Assembly: GCA_903881475.1 (NCBI GenBank)
Contig: CAIRTK010000038.1
Coordinates: 1-41,370, forward strand
DNA from: an uncultured Opitutia bacterium
GTDB lineage: Bacteria > Verrucomicrobiota > Verrucomicrobiia > Opitutales > Opitutaceae
Direction: 5' to 3'
DNA length: 41,370 bases
The translations under genes were made by a program, and so were the position numbers. The notes under the pieces were generated by a model. The model was not told the origin of the DNA. It did not search any database and saw nothing but the letters and a program-made list of their open reading frames with translations. Each line of letters begins with the position of its first letter. Positions within the stretch are counted from its first letter, which is position 1. Of this stretch, positions 8,465-15,961 are shown in pieces.

Positions 8465-8851
8465 TCAGTCTCTTTCTGGCCGACCTCTCTGGACCTTGAT
8501 ACCCGCGCGATGCTTCTTGGATTGAATCATGCGGATCTTCTGGCCGCGGGATTTTTGCCGGTTTCTGCGGCGTCCTTGCTCTCGTTCATCCGTTTGCTTG
8601 GCCCGTTCCGCGCGTTGCCGCTCTTCCAACTTCGCGCACAGCTCTGTCCAGGCCAGTTCGCGATTAGCCGACTGCGAGCGCTCCCGCTGGCATCTCGTCT
8701 CGACGCCGGTCGGACGATGACGCAGCCACACACAGGAACTCGTCTTCTGCAGCTTTTGCCCGCCGTGACCCGAGCCGAGGATGAATCGTTCATCCACGTC
8801 CGAGGCCCGCACCCCGAGAGCCGCCAATCTGACTTCAATTGCCTTGTTCAT
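8465..8851 (-). CDS. RF-1 domain release-factor-like protein (intact copy)
   Basis: Complete 128-aa stand-alone RF-1 domain protein. It has the catalytic GSGHGGQK loop at residues 27-34, then QKTSSCVWLRHRPTG and RCQRERSQSANRELAW, and a very basic tail ending RGQKIRMIQSKKHRAGIK. Such proteins (ArfB/YaeJ, mtRF-R) hydrolyse peptidyl-tRNA on stalled ribosomes; the tail reaches into the mRNA channel. It is clearly related to, but not identical with, the split gene around the islet, for example MNKAIEVRLAALG against MNQAVEARLAALG. It lies just inside the right edge of the islet, so it can replace the lost function. The gap to the TetR gene (8192-8464) has no clear content. Confidence 0.85.
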   Translation of the reverse strand: MNKAIEVRLAALGVRASDVDERFILGSGHGGQKLQKTSSCVWLRHRPTGVETRCQRERSQSANRELAWTELCAKLEERQRAERAKQTDEREQGRRRNRQKSRGQKIRMIQSKKHRAGIKVQRGRPERD

Positions 8852-8902
8852 CGGTGGAGATCTGACGGCGGCACAGAAACAGTAGGAATCGACTTGGATA
8901 TC

Positions 8903-9006
8903 TTGATTTTTTGTCCGCCCGGCCCGGAGCCGCGGACAAAGCTCTCCACCACCTCCCGGCTGCTAAGTCCCAGGGCGGCCAATCTGGCTTCAACGGCTTG
9001 GTTCAT
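8903..9006 (-). pseudogene. N-terminal part of the split RF-1-domain gene
   Basis: From ATG 9006 the frame encodes MNQAVEARLAALGLSSREVV and then ESFVRGSGPGGQKI, that is the start and GGQ loop of an RF-1 domain protein. It then runs into unrelated residues (KISKSIPT and on) and stops at 8848. The matching C-terminal part is 4.2 kb away at 4398-4686. The reading frame is open upstream of 9006, but family similarity begins there. The gene originally lay about 100 bp downstream of the FAD-linked oxidase. Confidence 0.85.
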
Positions 9007-9108
9007 GGAGTCGGGCGGGTCTCGCGGCACGAAACGCCGCGATTCAGGCCGCACCATGCGAGCAGCCGGCCTCCCCAAGCGCAATCCCAGTCCCGTCGCC
9101 CCGCCGGA

Positions 9109-10533
9109 TCAGCCGTACAGGAATCGCGGCAGGCTGGAGGCCAGGGCCGGGGCGACCGGAAATCCCTTCATCTTCCCGGGGTTGAGCAGGCCCTTGGGAT
9201 CAGCCTCCTGCTTGAGCGAGACTTGGGCCGCGGATCCGTTGCCGCGCCCGCCTTCCTCGAGGTAGCAGGTGTGCGGGTTGCTGCTGGAAATGCCCAGCTC
9301 GGCGGCATAGGCGATGACCTCGCGCAGGTGATCCTCGCTCACGAATTCCACCACAGGAATGAGCACGGGGATCACCAGCCCAAACTCGCCGGTTGGGTGG
9401 TGGCCGCGCACAAATTCGAAGTGGAGGTGGATCTGGCCGGGAAAGCGCGCCTGCAGTTGAGCCGCCTGCTCCGCGAAATTCGGCCCCATGCCCAGCTGCA
9501 GATAGGTGTGCCCCGGGTGGCTCTTGAGCATCCACAGCGTGCTGTGGTTCCAACCGTACTCCATGAGCATCGGCTGCCGCTTGGGCTCATGATGAGGGAT
9601 GACGAGCGGAACATGCAGCCCCTTCAGCCGGGCCTCGCCCACGACCGCCTCCGTGAACGATTGATCCACCTCCAGCCAGATGAAGGCATGCCCCTCCGGC
9701 AGCCACTTGCGCAGCGGCTTGAAACTGGCGCCGAAGCTCGGCTCGAGGAGCGACATCAGGCGCTTGGGGATCGCATCGTCATACGCCACGCAGCGGGCGA
9801 AGGCGGTGACCTCCTCCCAGTCCGGGCCGGTGACGACGATCTGGTCCCAGCGGCGGGCCGGCGCGAGGCGGAGCTGCAACTCGATGATCACCCCGTTGGT
9901 GCCGTAGGCGTGAAACGCCCGCAGGGTCTCGGATTCCTCAAGGACGATCTCCCGCGGCTCGGCTTCCATGGTGAGGAGCTTGAGCCGCTTGATGGTACCG
10001 GGCTCCCGCAGGCCTCCCCAGGTAATCGACCCGATGCCGGCGCTCCCTCCGGAAATGAATCCCCCGATCGTGGATTTTACCCACGTGGACGGCAGGCACC
10101 GCATCTCCCAGCCCACGGCCCGCACCGCCCGCTCCAGGTTGATCACCCGCACGCCCGGCTCGGTTGTCACCACCCCGTCCTCGATCCCGATGATTTGATC
10201 CAGCCCGGTGATATCAATGACCAGCCCGCCGCTCAGGGGAATGCATTGCCCATAGTTGCCCGTGGCACCGCCCCGCACGGTGACCGGCAGCTCATGCCGG
10301 TAGGCCAGCGCCAGGACCCGCTTGAGTTCCTGGACCGAACCCACCTTCACCACCGCGGAAGCGTTCCGCGGCTCCAAACGCGCCTTCAAGACCGGCGAAT
10401 ACCAGTAGCAGTCTTTCGACAGCGTTTCGACCTCGGCCTGGGTGGAAATCACCTGGTCATAGCCGACCAAGGTCTGAAGTTCTTCCAGCAGGGCGGAATC
10501 AACGGTGACAAATCCAGGAGTTGGCTGGGACAT
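9109..10533 (-). CDS. FAD-binding oxidoreductase (PCMH-type, GlcD-like)
   Basis: Flavoprotein of 474 aa from ATG 10533 (MSQPTPGFV). The PCMH-type FAD-binding domain is clear: VSTQAEV and RNASAVVKVGSVQELKRVLALA, then PVTVRGGATGNYGQCIPLSGG (the GGxTGN phosphate loop), then IGGFISGGSAGIGSITWG. The C-terminal half carries HLHFEFVRGHHPTGEFG and ends with the cap-domain signature KQEADPKGLLNPGKMKGF, as in glycolate and D-lactate oxidases. It probably oxidises a hydroxy acid, substrate unknown. There are no fused iron-sulfur clusters. An upstream open frame to 10611 lacks similarity and is not included. Confidence 0.85.
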   Translation of the reverse strand: MSQPTPGFVTVDSALLEELQTLVGYDQVISTQAEVETLSKDCYWYSPVLKARLEPRNASAVVKVGSVQELKRVLALAYRHELPVTVRGGATGNYGQCIPLSGGLVIDITGLDQIIGIEDGVVTTEPGVRVINLERAVRAVGWEMRCLPSTWVKSTIGGFISGGSAGIGSITWGGLREPGTIKRLKLLTMEAEPREIVLEESETLRAFHAYGTNGVIIELQLRLAPARRWDQIVVTGPDWEEVTAFARCVAYDDAIPKRLMSLLEPSFGASFKPLRKWLPEGHAFIWLEVDQSFTEAVVGEARLKGLHVPLVIPHHEPKRQPMLMEYGWNHSTLWMLKSHPGHTYLQLGMGPNFAEQAAQLQARFPGQIHLHFEFVRGHHPTGEFGLVIPVLIPVVEFVSEDHLREVIAYAAELGISSSNPHTCYLEEGGRGNGSAAQVSLKQEADPKGLLNPGKMKGFPVAPALASSLPRFLYG

Positions 10534-10954
10534 AATCGGCAGGGAAGGCGGTTTGGGTAAGAGTGCTGGCACGTGTCCGACGCACCTTGCATCGGGGTCG
10601 GCCAGCCACAAAACGTGAAGCGTAGATCATGCCTGCAACCGGCGGGCCGGAGACTATTAGCCGCCCGCTCCTATAGGACAAAATCCGACCGGCCCGAAGT
10701 CGGGCGCAACTTGGCCGCCAAGAGATCGGGATATCTGGCGCCGTGCGATCTTCGCAGAGCCGCCGCCTGGTTTTTTCCTGACCCTGCGATATTTAGGTCT
10801 CACTCCGAAGCCCAGCCGTCACCGGGCATCATTCCGGGAAGCCCGCCACCGGCCGATTTGAGGTGGCAAAGGCATCGGGGCGGCTTTTTCCTGATGGAAA
10901 CTTATTCCCGGCCCCGCAGTCAAACCAGCCCCATCTCCTCCCCTCTCTTTTCCC
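10534..10954. other. Intergenic region between FAD oxidase and moxR
   Basis: A 421-bp gap between two divergent genes, so it must hold both promoters. I see no strong sigma-70 pair, repeat or small gene. Short AT-rich patches occur near 10670-10690 and 10787-10800, and a CT-rich leader precedes the moxR ATG. Confidence 0.4.
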
Positions 10955-11918
<964 letters not shown>

Positions 11919-11920
<2 letters not shown>

Positions 11921-12009
11921 TCGTTCTCGTTCTCTTAATCCTAATCTTACTCCCAGGAACAGGAGATCGCCGAAGGGTGAGAGAAAGATTAGCATTAGAA
12001 GAACGATTT
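11919..12009. repeat. Palindromic repeat, AATCGTTCT...AGAACGATT
   Basis: Imperfect inverted repeat filling nearly the whole gap between moxR and the DUF58 gene. The left arm at 11919-11949 begins AATCGTTCT and ends CTAATCTT. The right arm at 11982-12009 begins AAAGATTAG and ends AGAACGATT. The left arm overlaps the moxR stop codon. It can fold in the mRNA and might tune expression of the downstream genes. It is AT-rich against its surroundings and looks like an inserted REP-like unit. Confidence 0.6.
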
Positions 12010-12019
12010 TTCCGACCCA

Positions 12020-12919
12020 ATGCCCGTCGCAGCCCAACCCGCCCCGCAAAATCCCCTGGCCCTCCTGCGCCAGCTCGAGTGGCGCGTGCGCCATGCCGTC
12101 GAGAATGTCCTCAGCGGCGAATACCGCTCCACCTTCCGCGGCCGCGGCATGGAGTTCGACCAGGTCGTGAAATACGAGTTTGGCGACGATGTCCGCGACA
12201 TCGACTGGAACGTCACCGCCCGCCTCGGCGAGCCCTACCGGAAGAAGTTCGTCGAGGAACGCGAGGTGACCCTGCTCCTCGTGTTCGAGGATTCGCCCTC
12301 CCTCCATTTCGGATCCGGCGCGCAATCGAAGCGCGAGGCTCTGCTCGAGCTGGCCGGCCTCGTCATGCTCCTCGGCGCCGTCAACCGCGACCGCGTCGGC
12401 TTCGTTTACGCTGCGCCCGGCGGGAATCTGGTCCGCGAACCCGTGCGTGGCCGCGGCGCGATCCTCCATGCCGCCGCCACGCTGCTCGGGCGCCCCGCCC
12501 CCGCGCCCACGGCCGGCGCCGCTGAAATCCCCTGGCGCTTCCTCGCGCGCGCCGCGCCGAAGCACAGCGTGCTGCTCTGGCTGGGGGACTTTCCGCCGCG
12601 GGCCGAGCCCGAGGGCTGGGCCGTGCTCCAGCGCCGCTACCAGACCATGGGCTTTCGCGTCGACGACCCGTGGGAGCGCGAACTTCCTGCGCAAGAAACA
12701 TTCGCCGCCTACGATCCCGCCGCCGGCCGGCTCGTCACGCTAGATGGCAGCGCCGCCGAACGCGCCGCGCACGCCGCCTGGGTGGCCCGGCGCGAGGCCG
12801 CCTGGCAGGCACTGTTTCCCGACCGGCTCAGCCGGCTCGTGGTCGACACCGGCCAGAACCGCCTCGATGCCTTGGTCAGATTCTTCCACGCCCGGATGGT
12901 TCAGCGCGCCGGGCGCTGA
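12020..12919 (+). CDS. DUF58 domain protein of the MoxR/Bat operon
   Basis: A 299-aa protein with the DUF58 signature at residues about 33-80: GEYRSTFRGRGMEF, then YEFGDDVRDIDWNVTAR, then PYRKKFVEERE. A VWA-like fold follows, with LLLVFEDSPS replacing the MIDAS DxSxS by DSPS. No membrane segments are seen. DUF58 proteins always accompany MoxR ATPases and VWA proteins, and probably link the ATPase to the Bat membrane complex. The gene follows moxR after the palindromic repeat. The start ATG 12020 fits the family. Confidence 0.9.
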   Translation: MPVAAQPAPQNPLALLRQLEWRVRHAVENVLSGEYRSTFRGRGMEFDQVVKYEFGDDVRDIDWNVTARLGEPYRKKFVEEREVTLLLVFEDSPSLHFGSGAQSKREALLELAGLVMLLGAVNRDRVGFVYAAPGGNLVREPVRGRGAILHAAATLLGRPAPAPTAGAAEIPWRFLARAAPKHSVLLWLGDFPPRAEPEGWAVLQRRYQTMGFRVDDPWERELPAQETFAAYDPAAGRLVTLDGSAAERAAHAAWVARREAAWQALFPDRLSRLVVDTGQNRLDALVRFFHARMVQRAGR

Positions 12920-12932
12920 ATCATAGGTGGCT

Positions 12933-13020
12933 AGTACCAAGGACCCAGTAACAAGAAGCCGATTCGAGATGATCACGACCGCCGCCTTTTCTTGTCACTC
13001 GTCACTGGTCACTTGGCACT
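12933..13020. repeat. Palindromic repeat overlapping the batA start
   Basis: Arms 12933-12957 (AGTACCAAGGACCCAGTAACAAGAA, given here in two parts: AGTACCAAGG and ACAAGAA ends) and 12989-13020 (TTCTTGTCAC to TTGGCACT) are imperfect reverse complements. The element spans the only upstream ATG of batA (12969), and its right arm would encode CHSSLVTWHLA. It resembles a dispersed palindromic element rather than gene sequence. Confidence 0.6.
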
Positions 13021-14057
13021 TGGCCGCCTTGGGCGGCCTCAGCGGCTACGTCCTCAAGGACCCGCTCTGGCTGCTCGCCCTGCTGGCGCTTCCGCTCCTG
13101 GTCTGGGTGCGCGGACGTCGCCGTGTGCCCGTCCTGCTCGTGCCGTTTGCCGCCGCCTGGCACCGTCCTTCGCTCGCCTCGGTTTCCCGCTGGCCGGTGG
13201 CCCTGGCCTTGCTCGGGCTGGTGCTGCTGGTCGTAGGCCTCGCCCGCCCGCAGCACGTCGAGGACAAGCGCGAGGTCCACTCGCAGGGCTACGACATCAT
13301 GCTGGCGGTCGACCTCTCCGGCTCGATGCTCGCCGAGGATTACGAGAAGGATGGCGAGCGCCTCAACCGCCTGCAGGCGATCAAGCCCGTCATCCAGGCC
13401 TTCATCAACGACCGGCCCAACGACCGGATCGGCATCGTGGTCTTCTCCGGCCGGGCTTATACCCTCGCACCGCTCACCTTCGACCACGAGTGGCTCGCCC
13501 GGCAGACGGAGCGGCTGAGAATCGGCATGATTGAGGACGGCACCGCCATCGGCGACGGCCTGGGCATCGCCCTCACCCGGCTCGATCAGGCCAAGCGCGA
13601 AAGCGGCGGCAAACGCTCCGGCGCCTTCGTCGTGCTATTGACCGACGGTGCGAATAACCGCGGCACACTCACGCCGGAACAGGCCACCGAGATCGCCAAG
13701 GGCCGCGGCGTGCCCGTCTATACGATCGGCGCCGGCAAGGACGGCATCGTGCCGTTTCCCGTCTTTGACGACAAGGGTAACAAGATCGGCTACACGCACC
13801 TGATGGCCGACCTCGACGAGGACGCATTGCGCCGGATTTCCGAGGCGACCGGCGGCCATTTCTTCCGGGCCGCTGATGTCGACACGGTCGAGTCCGCCTT
13901 CAAGGCCATTGATCGCGCCCAGAAGATCGAGTTTCAGGCCAAGAGCTACCTCGTCACGACCGAGCTCTTCTACTGGACCGCCGCGCCCGGGCTCTGCGCC
14001 CTCCTGCTGGCCGCAGTGTTCGCCCGGCCGCTCTGGCAACGGGAGGCCGCCGCATGA
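12969..14057 (+). CDS. batA: BatA-type VWA-domain membrane protein
   Basis: Von Willebrand factor A protein of the Bat (Bacteroides aerotolerance) complex. It has two N-terminal membrane helices (DPLWLLALLALPLLVWV and PVALALLGLVLLVVGLA). The VWA domain follows, with a complete MIDAS site: DLSGSM near residue 114, the Thr in EDGTAIGDG and the Asp in LLTDGANN. A C-terminal helix (LFYWTAAPGLCALLLAAVFA) ends the protein. ATG 12969 lies within a palindromic repeat; TTG 13020 or 13029 would remove repeat-derived residues and start just before the first helix. It overlaps batB by 4 bp (ATGA), so the two are translationally coupled. The likely role is periplasmic stress tolerance. Confidence 0.9.
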   Translation: MITTAAFSCHSSLVTWHLAALGGLSGYVLKDPLWLLALLALPLLVWVRGRRRVPVLLVPFAAAWHRPSLASVSRWPVALALLGLVLLVVGLARPQHVEDKREVHSQGYDIMLAVDLSGSMLAEDYEKDGERLNRLQAIKPVIQAFINDRPNDRIGIVVFSGRAYTLAPLTFDHEWLARQTERLRIGMIEDGTAIGDGLGIALTRLDQAKRESGGKRSGAFVVLLTDGANNRGTLTPEQATEIAKGRGVPVYTIGAGKDGIVPFPVFDDKGNKIGYTHLMADLDEDALRRISEATGGHFFRAADVDTVESAFKAIDRAQKIEFQAKSYLVTTELFYWTAAPGLCALLLAAVFARPLWQREAAA

Positions 14058-15961
14058 CGTTTGCCTGGCCCCAGCTTCTCTGGCTGCTGCTCGTGCCGGT
14101 CGCCCTGCTCACCGCCGAACTCCTGCGGCGTCGTCGGGCTGCCGCCACCGCTGGCCATCCGAAGATCCTCCACGCCGAGGCTGGCACGCATGAGCTCTCC
14201 CTGGTCCAGACACCCGCCGCATCCCACCGGAGCCGCCCCTGGCTGTGCGCCGGGCTCATCCTCGCGATCATCGCCCTCGCCCGTCCGCAATATGGCCGGC
14301 TGGAGGAGCCCGTGTTCGACCAGGCCCGGGAAATCATCATCGCGATCGACCTTTCCCGCTCGATGCTGTCCCAGGACGTGAAGCCGTCCCGCCTGGAACG
14401 CGCCAAGCTGCTCACCCAGTCGCTGCTCGAAAAACTGTCCGGTGAGCGCGTCGGGCTCGTGACGTTCTCCGGCACCGCCTTCCTCCAAAGCCCGCTCAGC
14501 TCGGACTACGAGATCCTCCGCGAATTCCTGCCCGCGCTCAACCCCGACTTCCTTCCCGAGGGCGGCACCAACTACCGCGCCCTGATCGACACCTCCGTGT
14601 CCGCCTTCGGCGCCACCAATGCCGCCGACCGCTTCCTCATCGTGCTCAGCGATGGCGAGGCCACCGACGACGATTGGAAGCCCGAGGTCGCGGAGCTGAA
14701 GAAAAAGGGCATCCGCGTGATCGGCCTCGGCGTGGGCACCACCTCAGGTGCCATGATTCCCGACGGCTCCGGCGGCTTCATGAAGGATGAGCGCGGCGCG
14801 GTCGTCCTGTCCAAGCTCGAGAGCAGCACCCTGCAGGAACTCGCCGCAGTCACCAACGGCACGTATCGCGATGCCAGCACGTGGATCGACCTCGCCGGCG
14901 TGCTCCGTTCCACCGTCGAGGCCGGCCGGAAGGGCCGGTTTATTGATAAAACCACCGTGCGGCTCGCCGAGCGCTTCCAATGGCCGCTCGCCCTCGGCCT
15001 CTGGTGCCTCCTGGTGAGTTTCTGCTACGAATTCCCGGTGCACCCCAAGCCCCGCGAGCTGAAGCTGCGCAGGAAGCCCGAAACGGGGGATCCAACATCT
15101 GCGGGCCCAGGCTCGAAATTCGAAGGACCCGATCCGAAATCCGCGAAACTCACCGCGCTCACGGCAGCCGCCGTGTTGCTAGCCCTATCCGGTATCCGGT
15201 ATCCGCCATCCGCCATCGCCGCCGCCGAACCGGCGGAGGCGCCCCCGCCCCTCGCGAAAATCGTCTCCCGCCTTTCCACCCAGGACGATGCATCGGCCCG
15301 CGACTGGGCCGAGCTCGCCCGCGAGACCGTCACGTGGGGCCAGCATATCCAGTCCGAATCGCGGCCGGTGCCGCCCGGTCCGGTGCGCGATGCCCTGGCC
15401 GCCACCGAACTCGGGTCGGCGCGGGATCCCAAAACCGCCGACTGGCCCAAGCTGCGCGAGGACCTGGCGGCCCTGCTGAAAACTCCCGACGAGCAGAAGC
15501 CGCCGCAAAACCAGCAGAATCAACCGGACCAGCAGCAGCAAAAGCCGGATCAATCGGACCAGCAGAATCAAAGCCAGCAAAACCAGGACCCGTCGAAACC
15601 CAACCGGCAAAAGCAGGATCCCACCTCGCAATCGAAGCCGTCGCAGGATTCATCCTCCCAACCCCGGCAGCAGGATTCTTCGCCGCCGACCAGGCCGAAA
15701 CCGGAAACCGGGAGCCAGTCGCCCTCCGCGTTTGGCGACATGAAGGAAGCCGCGAAACAACCACCGCCCTCCCGCGAAATGCAGAAGGTCGGCGGCACCC
15801 CGGAGAAGAGGGACGCCGACAAAGCTCCCTTGGATTCCCAGCTGGCCCTGCAGCTCCAAAAACTTGACCAACTCCGCAACCAGGATTCCCCCGCCGAACT
15901 CTTCCAGCTGATGGACACCGACAAAAAGACCACGCCGAAAAAAACCGGCAAAGACTGGTGA
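14054..15961 (+). CDS. batB: BatB-type VWA protein with fused BatC-like tail
   Basis: A 635-aa membrane protein. Helices lie at about 7-24 and 65-80. A VWA domain with MIDAS residues DLSRS (about 99), EGGTNYRALI and LSDGEATDD follows, then helices near 310-325 and 365-385. The usual BatB ends there. Here a further 250 residues follow, with a Gln/Pro/Asn/Ser-rich low-complexity linker (about 475-560) and the end QKLDQLRNQDSPAELFQLMD, typical of BatC-type tails. The second linker (encoded by 15112-15219) contains repeat-like sequence. It overlaps batA (ATGA) and batD (GTGA) by 4 bp each, so the operon is tightly coupled. Confidence 0.88.
   Translation: MTFAWPQLLWLLLVPVALLTAELLRRRRAAATAGHPKILHAEAGTHELSLVQTPAASHRSRPWLCAGLILAIIALARPQYGRLEEPVFDQAREIIIAIDLSRSMLSQDVKPSRLERAKLLTQSLLEKLSGERVGLVTFSGTAFLQSPLSSDYEILREFLPALNPDFLPEGGTNYRALIDTSVSAFGATNAADRFLIVLSDGEATDDDWKPEVAELKKKGIRVIGLGVGTTSGAMIPDGSGGFMKDERGAVVLSKLESSTLQELAAVTNGTYRDASTWIDLAGVLRSTVEAGRKGRFIDKTTVRLAERFQWPLALGLWCLLVSFCYEFPVHPKPRELKLRRKPETGDPTSAGPGSKFEGPDPKSAKLTALTAAAVLLALSGIRYPPSAIAAAEPAEAPPPLAKIVSRLSTQDDASARDWAELARETVTWGQHIQSESRPVPPGPVRDALAATELGSARDPKTADWPKLREDLAALLKTPDEQKPPQNQQNQPDQQQQKPDQSDQQNQSQQNQDPSKPNRQKQDPTSQSKPSQDSSSQPRQQDSSPPTRPKPETGSQSPSAFGDMKEAAKQPPPSREMQKVGGTPEKRDADKAPLDSQLALQLQKLDQLRNQDSPAELFQLMDTDKKTTPKKTGKDW
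15112..15219. repeat. Repeat-derived sequence inside batB linker
   Basis: Two stretches within the coding sequence look like single arms of dispersed elements. At 15112-15150 AAATTCGAAGG followed by TCCGAAA matches the palindrome at 18634-18744. At 15183-15219 there are tandem ATCCGGT and ATCCGCC units. Both are read in frame and encode part of a variable linker. Confidence 0.45.

Larger units (their letters stand above)
4681..8908. mobile_element. 4.2 kb inserted islet flanked by TTGATT repeats
   Basis: This segment interrupts the release-factor-like gene. TTGATT occurs at both edges (4681-4686 and 8903-8908), and joining the outer sequences through one copy restores an uninterrupted reading frame. 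Inside are a hydrolase, an SDR enzyme, a TetR regulator and an intact paralogue of the disrupted gene. I see no transposase, integrase or terminal inverted repeats: the ends read taacggagct and, inverted, gatatccaag. The mechanism is therefore unknown. The intergenic parts (for example 7438-7579) are clearly AT-richer than the surroundings, which fits acquisition by transfer. The stretches 4687-4981 and 6290-6483 contain no gene I can support. Confidence 0.75.

Noticed and set aside
8911-10560. A 549-codon plus-strand frame opposite the FAD oxidase
   Set aside because: The minus strand encodes a complete flavoprotein; the plus frame has no recognisable feature.
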